Notes under the pieces: generated by a model
Seen by the model: the letters and a program-made list of their open reading frames with translations, nothing else
What the model was told of the DNA's origin: nothing
Databases searched by the model: none
Part shown: positions 12,517 through 22,251 of the stretch, in pieces
Layout of the letters: every line of letters starts with the position of its first letter
Position numbering within the stretch: position 1 is the first letter of the stretch
DNA from: Heterodera schachtii
Taxonomy: Eukaryota; Nematoda; Chromadorea; Rhabditida; Heteroderidae
Reading direction: 5' to 3'
Assembly: GCA_023374025.1 (NCBI GenBank)
Contig: SIJG01000006.1
Coordinates: 821,814-885,813, forward strand
DNA length: 64,000 nucleotides
Translations under genes and position numbers: made by a program

Positions 12517-12772
12517 AGGGAATGAAACAAAATGAGGACGAATCACAAAATATCATGACATAAAAATTATCTTAATTGAATTATTTATTTTTTATTTATC
12601 GGTTTATTTATCCTTCATTTTTCTTCAAGTGCAAATGCTCAATTTGATTTTTACATTTCTTCAAAAAAAAGCGAATTTTCGACAACTTTTTTGTAAACTC
12701 GTTCAATTGATTTTATACTTCATCCATTTTTTAAATTTATTTGACACAAAATCATTATTGACATTTAACAGA

Positions 12773-15230
12773 ATGATGAGCATCAAACAGGACCATGAGC
12801 AACAGCAGCAGCAGGACCCGATGCTGGTGGGCGAGGATGGCATTGTCGCCGGACTGTCCGTCGGCGGGACGGAGCCGAGGCCGCCGACGCTGCAGGTGGA
12901 GCCGACTTACAGGTGAGGCAATGACGAAGAGATTGGCGGTTGGACAGCGGCACAGACTGAACTGATTCCATTGAATTGAGCTTTTCCCCCCAGAGCCTTT
13001 CTTCCCGTGTTTCGGAATTGGGCAAATCCGGGTTTAGGCTTGTGATTTGCACCCTCAAAAACTCCCGGAAATTTATTTTGAAATAAAAAAAAAGTTAAAT
13101 TTGGGTGCGCAATTCTTTACCATTACTTCCCTCATAGATTTTTTAATTTTCTACTTCAATTTCTAGGTTGAAATATAATTTTTCAATGGGATGTAATGCA
13201 CCCACCTCTTAGAATTGGGTTGGGAAAACAAAAATGTGCAATTGCAGTGACAATTACGTGTTGGATGGCCAACATATGATCTCCGAGTCGCGGATGCGGG
13301 ACATTCTGATGGAACTGCAGCAGCGGTGGTTGAAGGAGTACGAGCAGAGCAGGGAGAAACTGTTGGTGGAACTCACTGAGAAAGTGCGTTTGGCTAAGGG
13401 CATAGCTGTGCAAGGGGGGGGGGGGGGTCGTGACGCCGAACGCAAGGGGTCGGCGGGTGGGAAAGAAAAAAGAGAGAGAAAAGGAAAAGGGGAAAACGAG
13501 AAAAGGGAGCGGCAAGTTCAAGGAAAGGGTCGCGCATTGCGTTCGACTAACCCTGAAGGCGATTTTGTCGAACGAAAAGTGGGGATTTGAAAATAGCTAT
13601 TTCCCTAAGAAATTTCGCTAAAATTTCAAATTATTCTGCGTTCGACACCTTTCCTCTAGTGTTTGACTAATTTTGCTGAAGGAATTCGTCGAACGCAAGA
13701 GGAGGGGCTAAAAATTTTCAAAACTTTTGCCTATTTTTTATAAATTTCATTAAAAATGCTCTTAAAAAGTTAACCCAAATTCGCAAAAATTTTGTCATTT
13801 TTTGGTGAAAATCTGTTAACAAATCACAATCAAATTTTCAAAAATTTTCCCGGCGGCGCCTATCGGCACCGCCGGATCCCCTTTTCCCCAAAAGTTTTTT
13901 GGAAAAACCGCCGCAAAAAAAGTGGTGTGAAAAAGCAAAAAGCAAAAAAAAAAGGTCGTGGAAAAAGTGTACCGCGAAAAAACTGGCATGAAAAATGCAA
14001 AAGATGGTCGGTCGAGCAACAAACTGACTACTGACAAAAAAGGCGCCGCAAAAAAGGATGTGAAAAGCAAAAAAAAAAAGGTCTTCACCGGGGCAAAAAT
14101 GGTCGAACGCAAAAAATTTGCCGCTGACCCCCCCCCCCCTAGGGGGGGGTCATCGCCGAACGCACGACCCATTTCCTGACCCCCCCCCCCCCCCCCTTGC
14201 ACACGTATGGCTAAGGGTATCCGATAAGAGGGCTGCCATTCGACCCCCTTTCAGCTTCACCAGGAATATCTGACCGACCTTCAGCGGAAACAGACGGAAT
14301 ATATGGCACAGTGCAGAGAAGAAATGGAGGCCGAAAGGTGGGCCATCCGGCAGAAATTTTTCAATAAAAAAATTATAAGAAAAAATTTTACAGCGATTTT
14401 TTGAAATTTTTTTTAATTATTATAAATTTTCGAGGGAAATGAGCTGCTCCGGGGCCATCCCACCCGATTTGATTTCAAACAACCCATTCTATTGTTGTCA
14501 CGGGGATAGCAGGAAAAAACGTCACCACCAAAAAGTCGCAAGACATAACGTAGTCGCAAAAACTTTTAAATTTTATTAAAAAAAATGGAAAAAATTTTGG
14601 CCGGCAAGTTTTTGGGTGTACCCTGTTGTCACAGACTAAAGAAAAAAATTTTTTTTTTTTGTATTTTACCCCAAACTAATAAATTTTTGGCCTTAGGGTG
14701 CGTCAGGAGGAGCTTTTCCAACGGCGTCTCCAGGAGGAAGTGCAACGATTGACGGAGAAGCAAAGGCGGGAAATACAACTGATCAAAAAGAAACAGTGGT
14801 GCTGGCAATGCGAAAAGGTGGGCAGGGAACGGAGAGCACAGTTTCAGAAGGCGGCGATGTAACAATTCATTTTAGGAGGCCATCTACCACTGTTGCTGGT
14901 ACGTTTTCGACTTTATGAATGGCATTCATTATTGCTCACACTTTCGTTACAGGAACACAGCCTATTGCACGGTGGAGTGTCAACAGGCGCATTGGCCCAT
15001 GCAGTGAGTATTTGTTTGTTCGTTTTGTTCTCTTTTTGGGTGACCCCCATTTTTCTGTTTTTAGTCGACGTGTCTGTCGTCGGAAAAAGACCACGTCCAA
15101 CGCCCAATCTTCTGGACAGAATCAGCAGCAGAACAACAGGACGACGAGTAACAGTGGCGGAACCGCGACGAACTCAGCGACGACGGGCGCCGGCGGAAGT
15201 CATCAGCAGCAGAAAGTGTCGGCGCATTGA
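12773..15230 (+). CDS. Coiled-coil MYND zinc-finger protein, BRA/ZMYND11 (BS69) C-terminus-like
   Basis: Seven exons join in frame to 239 codons: 12773-12912, 13248-13383, 14255-14337, 14697-14817, 14876-14898, 14953-15003, 15065-15230. The N-terminus is Gln-rich, followed by a long charged helix (SESRMRDILMELQQRWLKEY, EYLTDLQRKQTEYMAQ, RLQEEVQRLTEKQRREIQL) and then a MYND finger starting [20 protein letters not shown] and continuing AYCTVECQQAHW to HRRVCRRKK. The finger most resembles those of ZMYND11/BS69 and nematode BRA-1/BRA-2, whose MYND binds PxLxP peptides in transcriptional regulators and TGF-beta-type receptors. No PHD, bromo or PWWP domain is found, matching the short BRA/BRAM1 form. 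The tail is Ser/Thr/Asn/Gln-rich. It lies 256 bp behind the DDX19 stop, so co-transcription is possible. Confidence 0.85.
13408..14202. mobile_element. TIR element with AACGCA repeats in the MYND gene intron
   Basis: Left end GTGCAAGGGGGG (13,408) and right end CCCCCCTTGCAC (to 14,202) are inverse. CGAACGCA or its inverse recurs at about 13,437, 13,537, 13,637, 13,690, 14,103 and 14,157. The ten bases TGGCTAAGGG stand just outside both ends (13,391-13,400 and 14,208-14,217), separated by 7 and 5 bases, as a possible target duplication. A GGCGCCTATCGGCACCGCC repeat at 13,851-13,880 is inserted within it. Non-coding. Confidence 0.65.
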
Positions 15231-15769
15231 CGCGACGGAGGGACAGACGGACGGAAGTCGAAGAGTGTGTGGAAGAAAGGGGGAAAAAGATCTTTAAAGG
15301 GGAGGAGCTCAACGGTGCTACATCAGAGAGACACGGAGAAAGAGGGAGAGACGAGTGAGGACAGATGGAGGGGAAAGGCATTTCCCAAAACGGCGTCTTA
15401 TTGATTGATCGATCCCGACTCCGCTTTCCCCCCCCCCCCCCCCCCCCCTCCCCGGATTAAAGGCAATTCGTACACAATTTTTTGCAAGAAAAAATATTTT
15501 TTTTATGGAAATCCATTTGAAAGTTAAAAAAAAAGTATGAGTTGCTCATTGTACGAGTTGTCATGAGACCCTCTCCTCCTCCCCGTCTTTGTACACCTCT
15601 GAACGGCTTTACGTTTGTTACCATTTTTGATGTATTGTTTTTCTATTGTTTCTGTCATTTTATTGTTTTTTATATGCTGAATACTTTACATGAAAATCAG
15701 TGCCATAAAAATTAAGAATTTTCAAAGTAAAATCAAATTTGTTCAAAGGAATTAAAGAAGAGGGATAAC
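15231..15769. other. 3' flank of the MYND gene, no gene seen
   Basis: Purine-rich DNA to 15,380, a poly-C tract at about 15,429-15,448, a polyadenylation-like ATTAAA at 15,456, then AT-rich sequence. No coding signal. Confidence 0.45.
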
Positions 15770-16357
15770 TAGGGATGATATTTATAGGCACTAAAAACCG
15801 TCAAAATAGGTAGGCCTTAGGCTCTAAAAAACCCCCAAAATAGGCCCTAAAAATGGAAAATAGGCACTAAAAAACCTCGTTTTTAGGGGTGTAAAATGAC
15901 AAAATGTATTCAAAAAAGTAAAAAAATTAGGCCAAATCAGTACTGAGATATATAATTTTTAAAGCACAAATTATTGTCAAGAAAATAAATAAATAAATTT
16001 TTGATATGAATTTTTGAAAAGTTTTTCATTTCTTATGGGTGTATTTTTGAAAAAATTTCGGGTCGATTCTTAAGGGTGTATTTTTTTTTTTTAATTTTAG
16101 TCGATTCTTAGGGGTGCATTTTTCGTTTTTATTGCATTTTTGTTAATAATTTTGGGCAAAATGCCAAATAGGCAAAAATAGGCTCTTTCAAAATTTTTTA
16201 GGCTTTTTAGGCGCTAAAAATAAAAGCCTAGAAAATAGGCACTAATAACTCGAAAAGTAGCTTAACAACAGCCCAAAAAAACATGTTTTTTGTGCGTTTC
16301 AGGCCACGGGGAGCTCAGGAAAAAAATAGGCTTTTGCCTAAAAATATCATCCCTAGG
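15770..16357. mobile_element. MITE-like element with ATAGGCRCTAAAAA repeats
   Basis: The ends TAGGGATGATATTTA (15,770) and AAATATCATCCCTA (to 16,357) are inverse. Interspersed copies of ATAGGCACTAAAAA and related AGGC words occur near both ends (15,785-15,880 and 16,160-16,260). The middle contains repeated TTCTTAGGGGTGCATTTTT-like units (16,025-16,115), which recur alone near 46,375-46,430. No open frame of interest. Confidence 0.65.
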
Positions 16358-16844
16358 GATAACATATTTCGCCCGCGTACCCCTCCCCGGAACGGGCCAA
16401 CTCCGTCTGGCCAACTCCGTCTTGCCAACTCCGTCTGGGCCAACTCCGTCTTGGGGCCAACTCCGTCTGAGCCAACTCCGTCTTGCCAACTCCGTCTGGG
16501 CCAACTCCGTCTTGGGGCCAACTCCGTCTGAGCCAACTCCGTCTTGCCAACTCCGTCTGGCCAACTCCGTCTTAGTGTATAAGGGGCCAACTCCGTCTCA
16601 GAGAGAAAAATTCATTTTAAGCTTAAGAATTTTTTTAAAATCTCAGTTTTATTAGCACATAGCTAACAATTTAAAGTAACCTTTTTTAGCACCCCGAAAA
16701 TGGAATAGACTATGAAATCGAAATGGATTTCCATATTTTAATCAGTCATAACTCGCTTTATTACAAACTAAACCGAAAATTGGTATCATTCGAAAGACTG
16801 AAAATTCACTTTTATGTTCGTAACTGTGCTTGGTAAAAGTGAAG

Positions 16845-17795
16845 AATACTGACGTAGTTGAATTTCTATACAAATGATATGTCATTCGACTCCTCTCGGT
16901 CTATAATGAATGAATCCGAAAGAATTTTTCGGGGGTCACCATTTCCCGATGAGTTACAGACCCGGGACTGAAGTGGCCAAATGCCTTTGGGACTGAACCG
17001 TCCAAAGCCATAAACGCATGGAATTGCGACCAAATAGATACCAATCGATTCCTCACGGTCTGCTAATCATGAATCCGAAGGAATTTTTGGATAAAAATGA
17101 AATTGAAAAAAGTTATGGGTCATCAAAACATCTAAAAATGACTGTGATAGAAAACCAATTTAAGTGAGCCAAAAAACGCTTAAGACCACTTGCAGCTTTC
17201 GAACTTCGCAAAAGGGAGCATGCGAAGACGGAGCAAGTAGTGGGGCGAGACGGAGGGCGGAGGAAGGAGTCTGACGAGCGCCACAGGCGGTTGACTGCGG
17301 GGGCCCGAAGGGCCCCCGCCAATCAGTCAACCGCCTGCGGATCACGCGCGGACTTCTTCCGTAGCCCGTAGTCTCGCCCCACCTACTGGCCGCCGTAGTC
17401 GAGTGTGCGGCGGTTTTTTAGCGCAATAAGCTAATTTAATCTTTTATATTTGACGTTCTTTTCCCATTTTTCTGACTACTGGTTTAAAAATAGTTTTAAC
17501 GATTTTGAGGACCCATAACTTTTTTCAATTTCATTTTTATCCAAAAATTCCTTCGGATTCATGATTAGCAGACCGTGAGGAATCGATTGGTATCTATTTG
17601 GTCGCAATTCCATGCGTTTATGGCTTTGGACGGTTCAGTACCAAAGGCATTTGGCCACTTCAGTCCCGGGTCTGTAACTCATCGGGAAATGGTGACCCCC
17701 GAAAAATTCTTTCGGATTCATTCATTATAGACCGAGAGGAGTCGAATGACATATCATTTGTATAGAAATTCAACTACGTCAGTATTCTTCACTTT
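16845..17795. repeat. Inner palindrome (about 280-bp arms) of the fold-back element
   Basis: The left arm runs from GTGAAGAATACTGACGTAG to AAAAAAGTTATGGGTC and is mirrored by the right arm, GACCCATAACTTTTTTC to CTACGTCAGTATTCTTCAC. The divergence is a few bases. The roughly 390-bp loop has higher GC than its surroundings and contains its own hairpin at 17,283-17,337. Confidence 0.85.
17283..17337. repeat. GC-rich hairpin at the centre of the palindrome
   Basis: CAGGCGGTTGACTG is followed by CGGGGGCCC, a short GAA loop, GGGCCCCCG and then CAGTCAACCGCCTG, forming a nearly complete stem of more than 20 bp. Outside it, GTGGGGCGAGAC (17,239) pairs with GTCTCGCCCCAC (17,371). The element is therefore palindromic at three nested levels. 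Confidence 0.8.
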
Positions 17796-18795
17796 TTCCC
17801 TGTGCTTATTGACCTTATTCTGTTGTTGCAATGATTCCTGACTAAATTTGGCTTATTTTGGTCAATTTAGGAACCAAAGTGAGAATTTTAAAAATATTTT
17901 TATTCGAAACGGGTTCGTGGTTCGAATTTAGTCGAAATGGATGTCAGATTTGTGACTAGCGACCCCGAAAAACCTTGAAGCATGTTTTTATGACATTAAA
18001 AAAACTTTCTTCAAAAAAAGGGGTGATCCCGACCTAATAAAACTGAGATTTTAAAAAAATTCTTAAGCTTAAAATGAATTTTTCTCTCTGAGACGGAGTT
18101 GGCCCCTTATACACTAAGACGGAGTTGGCCAGACGGAGTTGGCGAGACGGAGTTGGCTCAGACGGAGTTGGCCCCAAGACGGAGTTGGCCAGACGGAGTT
18201 GGCGAGACGGAGTTGGCCAGACGGAGTTGACCCCTACCGCCCCTCCCCAAGGTATTTGAAAAAAATGGTGAAAAGAAAAAGTCTCGTAAAAAGGGCTCAA
18301 CAAAAATCGGTACTTTCCTGTTATGTGACTACAAGCCAAAAATTAAAAAATCAACAAAAAATCACCCAAATCGCACAACAGACATCACTTGGGAGGAATA
18401 AATGCAACAATCGCTGATAAATTTCATCAAATGGATCAGCTTGTCGATGTGAATTTGCGTGCTTTTTTGAAATTTTGGCTTCTAGTCACAACAGGAAAGT
18501 ACCCCAAAAGCGAACTCCCCCCCCCTTTTAATAATTTCTAGAAGCATCCTAATTAACCTTCTTGGTATCCAAGCCAACTACATTACTAATTAATTCATTT
18601 AAATCAAAAATTTCGCAATTTGTCATTTTAATTTGTCATTATCAGGGCTGCAAAAAACATGCAAATGAATTTTTTTCCTGGCTTCTTTCTCCATGCTCTA
18701 AATAGTAGGAAAAAATTTTTTTTGTGTTTGCGTATAAAAATCGGGACTTATTTGCTGCATATTTTGGGTTTTATGTATTTTTCATGCATATTTTG

Positions 18796-19948
18796 TAGAG
18801 TTGGTCGGGACCGGGAAATTTGACAAAAACCGGGACCGGGACTTACCGTTACCAGAAAAGTCGGGATCGGGACCGGGACCAAGTTTTTCGACCGGGACCG
18901 CGAGAAAAGCCGTACCGGGACCAACCGAGAATTTTCCCAAGTGAAAATTTTTTTTGAAAAAAGTGAAAATTTATGTGCACTTTGTTACGAAAATTATCCA
19001 ATATTTAAAAATGTACCCATAAAATTTTTTAATTTTCGTTTGGGGTGAATTCTAAGAATTTTTCCATTATTCGTAGGAAAATTTTTTTAAATTTTCATTT
19101 CAAGGGGGGCGAAATCTTGGAATTTCTGAGTCCCAAAATTCTGGATTTTTTTAAATAAATTAAAAATTTCTTAAATTTAATCGCTTTTTTGTGGCGCTGT
19201 TTTTCAAAAAGCTTTTTGGGAACATTGTGGGGGGGGGGGGGGTGCCGATAGGCGCCGCCGGAAAAATTTTGAAATTTTGAGTGAGATTTGTTAACAGAAT
19301 TTGTCAAAAAATAACCAAATATTTGGTTAATTTTTGGGTTTTTAGGCTGTTTAAAAATTAAAGAAAAATAAAAATTGGAATATTTTCTTTGTTAATTAAA
19401 TTTCAATTGAAATAATGTAAAGAAAATATAAAAAAATCTGTTCCATCGAGGAATTGAACCCAAGAGACAAACACTGAAGGTCAGAAGGATTAGCCACTAG
19501 CCCATATATTTACATGAACAAATGCTTTAAATGAAATAAATAATTTAATTTTTTTTTCTCAAAAATTTCTCATTCCACACCAAGTCCCTTCTCTTTTCTC
19601 ACCAGACCCCCATTCTTACCAGTGCTTATTTAGTCCCGCCGGGACCGGGACTGGCAAAACCGGGACCGGGATTTCTTTTTTTCAAAAACCGAGACCGGGA
19701 CCTGAAAAGACCGGGAATTCCCGATCCCGGTCCCGATCAACTCTAATATTTTGCCATTTTTTGTACATATTTTCAGATTTGAAAATCCCCCCGCCGGGAC
19801 CGGGACTGGCAAAACCGGGACCGGGATTTCTTTTTTTCAAAAACCGAGACCGGGACCTGAAAAAACCGGGAATTCCCGATCCCGGTCCCGATCAACTCTA
19901 ATATTTTGCCATTTTTTGTACATATTTTCAGATTTGAAAATCCCTTAG
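18796..19948. mobile_element. Nested fold-back element with GGGACCGGG arms, partly duplicated
   Basis: AGAGTTGGTCGGGACCGGG at 18,796 faces CCCGGTCCCGATCAACTCT ending near 19,743. Both arms are built of GGGACCGGGA units. The right arm plus its flank (TCCCGCCGGGACC... to GATTTGAAAATCCC) is tandemly duplicated, about 19,633-19,790 and 19,793-19,946. The core holds an inverse GGTGCCGATAGGCGCCGCC repeat with a poly-G tract (about 19,229-19,260) and a tRNA-like box pair. Confidence 0.75.
19436..19515 (-). other. tRNA-like sequence (A and B boxes) inside the GGGACCGGG element
   Basis: On the minus strand, TGGGCTAGTGGCTAATCC (A-box-like) is followed by a short CTGA/TCAG hairpin and then GGGTTCAATTCCTCG (B box). 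The boxes are better preserved than in the 10.44-kb counterpart. A convincing acceptor stem is not seen, so it is called tRNA-derived rather than a tRNA gene. Confidence 0.6.
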
Positions 19949-20443
19949 GGAAAATTTTGATTATGCCTAAAATTAAATCCAAATCTGAATGGATGCGCGA
20001 ATGGATCAACAGTGAGCTTCACAGCCGAAAATTTTGAGAAATTTTTTGATTATCATTTACAAAAACAACCGATAAAATATGAGGAATAAAATTTTTTAAA
20101 TTATTTTGCACCCCTAATTTCAAGTTTTTTTTGTGCAATTTCGTGCATATTTTGCGATTTTTGTGCATATTTGGCAATTTTATTTGCATATTTATGTGCA
20201 TATTTTGGTCATTTTTCGTGCATATTTTTTGCAGCCCTGGTCATTATATTTTTTAAATTTGAAAATCAAAAATTCATATTGCCTTTTGCCTTATGATTGA
20301 AAAAATTAACCTAAATTTCAAAAATTTTGTTGGAAAAAAATGGAATTAGTTAAGCTGAGAATGAAACGAGAATCCTGCGAGATTTTTTAGAGGGATGTAA
20401 ATTTCATCCAAATTTTCTTTTTAGCTTCATTCATTCTCGAATT

Positions 20444-20632
20444 ATGTCTATGCTCGATTTTTGCATCAACAACCCCCTGATTCGCATCGGAACCTATGCG
20501 TTGGCCATTTTCATGTTTTCTCGAACGGCGTGGAGAGAGTTGAGCGGAAATGAAAAATTTGTCAAACACTTGGAAAATGAGGTGACTGAGGTGCGCAAGA
20601 TGGACAAGAAAAACATTGTGACATTTGATTAG
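20444..20632 (+). CDS. Small single-pass membrane protein, 62 aa, unknown
   Basis: A single open exon encodes 62 residues, starting MSMLDFCINNPLIRIGTYAL. One hydrophobic segment (about residues 12-29) is followed by a charged helix (KFVKHLENEVTEVRKMDKKN). A strong 3' splice-type signal (TTTTTAG at about 20,422) lies just upstream of the ATG, consistent with trans-splicing of a leader. The next gene begins 159 bp downstream on the same strand. Length and topology resemble small mitochondrial or ER membrane subunits, but I do not recognise the family. Confidence 0.55.
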   Translation: MSMLDFCINNPLIRIGTYALAIFMFSRTAWRELSGNEKFVKHLENEVTEVRKMDKKNIVTFD

Positions 20633-20791
20633 CATTTTGTCGAAATTTATAAATTTTATTTAATTATTTGTTTTGAATAAATTATGTAATTAAATAATTG
20701 TGATTTTGTTGTTAAAGTGGTTGACTAATCCGCGTTTTCAAATTGAAGTTGAGAAATTCATTTCGCACGATCATTAAGATTTTTTGATTTA

Positions 20792-22061
20792 ATGTTGGTC
20801 TTACGCCCACCCGATGGCGAACAGTCAGTGCGTCAACTTATGTTGCTCAACATCTCCTGTCTTCCAATCAAGTTGTATTATTGAGCTAGGATATTTGGTA
20901 TTTTTCGGTTTTGGTCCTACAGCTCAAAATTTTAAGAATTGCCTGAAGGCATTTTAGTGTGCGCCCTATTTTGGGGGCATATATACAACAATCTGAAGCA
21001 ATTTCTTGATTTCTGGTAATCCTTCTGAATTGGGTTCCGCCTCAAAATACTGGTATTTGATTTTTCTATTTAATATCAGGATCAAATAAGCCTTCGTATG
21101 TTTCGGGGTCGATGATCTCTTTTTCAAATTTATATTTTATTTTTCGTCCAAAATTCCAAAAGACTACCCATTTTCGATCAAAAAAAACGAAAACCTTTTT
21201 CGGTCTGTTAATGTTAATTTGATTTTCTGTTCAGTTATGGGACCAACCCGCGCTCGACTCATTACAAAAGGGTGACACGAAATCGACTAGCGGAAAAAGG
21301 CCCTGACAATGGGGACGAATGCGGTAATTAAGGGATTTTGATTTTTTTTCGTTTTATTATCTCACACTGTCCCCGAATTTACCTAGTTTTGGGTTGATGA
21401 CGTGCATTTATGTATTAAAATTATTATTTATTGCCCCATAAAAACAAATTCAGATACGAGCTTTTGGACCATGATGGCCTATCGTCACCATTTCAATGAT
21501 CAAAATGGCACTGATTGTGAGGAAGACGCCCCCATGCTTGTGGGTGCCATCACCGTGTCCAACCGAAACAGCAACTGTTCCTGTTGCACTTCTAATAAAA
21601 CCGATGGGGTCGTCCAGCCACAAAAGCAAATGTTTTCTGTCCAAATTCAGACATTGGCGTGCGATTATAACGATTTTTTCATTTTTATGAACTGTCATTT
21701 GCCCCTTTTGCAGTGTTTTGCCCACTTTTCGTCGTCATGGCGTTGCCACTTGTCTGTTGAATTCGCTGATAAACCAATGTGAAAAATGGGCTAACATCGA
21801 AGTACTTATTTATTTAATAACCAATTTAATAAATTCTTTAAAATGGATTTTCAGAAAATCTTTTTGCACTGTCAGACGACAAATGAAGCGGCACTTTGTC
21901 TGTACCGGGCCCATCGTTTTGAGGTCGTTCAGCAAATTCATGGCCATTATCAATGCAGGGCAATTGACGGCGAAGCGGCGGATGCTTTTCTACTCGAGCG
22001 ACGGTTTACCAATAAAAATGATGAGGAGAGAAAAGTTCGACAAAATGCGACATTTCACTAG
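20792..22061 (+). CDS. NAA50: GNAT N-alpha-acetyltransferase, NAA50-like
   Basis: NAA50 acetylates protein N-termini, often in complex with NatA. Five exons with matching phases give 222 codons: 20792-20871, 21235-21323, 21454-21658, 21714-21801, 21855-22061. The first exon resembles the NAA50 N-terminus (RPPDGEQSVRQLMLLN). The acetyl-CoA loop is in VLPTFRRHGVATCLLNSL, and the C-terminal part IFLHCQTTNEAALCLYRAHR then HRFEVVQQIHGHYQCR follows the NAA50 pattern of LHVQxxNExAxxFYxxxGF. It is longer than human NAA50 (169 aa) because of exon 2 and a Cys/Asn-rich insertion in exon 3 (NRNSNCSCCTSNK). Exon 2 is supported only by splice sites and phase. CIAO1 starts 190 bp downstream. Confidence 0.75.
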
Positions 22062-22251
22062 AACAATTTGTTTTTGCGATCTCAATTCAGAAATTTGTTT
22101 TGCCATTATTGTACAATTGCGCGTTTTTGCCTCATCACTTTGCTTTTTTTTTAATTTCTACTTCGGTTCTTAACTTTAAAGCCAATTTAAATATTTTCTG
22201 TAAATAAATCACATTGATAGAATCTTAGCTTTTACTCAATTTAAGCAAAAT

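Larger units (their letters stand above)
16371..18245. mobile_element. Large fold-back element with CCAACTCCGTCT tandem-repeat termini
   Basis: The left terminus (16,371-16,600) carries about 13 spaced copies of CCAACTCCGTCT. The right terminus (18,092-18,232) carries about 9 copies of the inverse, AGACGGAGTTGG. Inside them, 16,597-16,652 and 18,036-18,095 are perfect or near-perfect inverse copies. Further in, 16,845-17,120 and 17,508-17,795 form a second long inverted pair. The arms thus consist of short tandem units, the plan known from Drosophila FB elements. No transposase is encoded; open frames across the repeats are artefacts. Confidence 0.85.
18642..20242. mobile_element. Outer element with CAGGGCTGCAAAAAA ends, host of a nested insertion
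   Basis: CAGGGCTGCAAAAAACATGC (about 18,644) faces TTTTTTGCAGCCCTG (about 20,226-20,240). TGCATATTTT words recur inside both ends. A different fold-back element occupies the middle, so this looks like one element inserted in another. The remaining sequence is AT-rich and non-coding. Confidence 0.65.

Noticed and set aside
16262..16655. Repetitive proteins such as SWLRRSWPQDGVG or LRLANSVLP
   Set aside because: Direct translation of the CCAACTCCGTCT array in several frames; repeat artefact.
19630..20009. Short frames with KKKSRSRFCQSRSRR
   Set aside because: Translation of the GGGACCGGG arms, not a gene.
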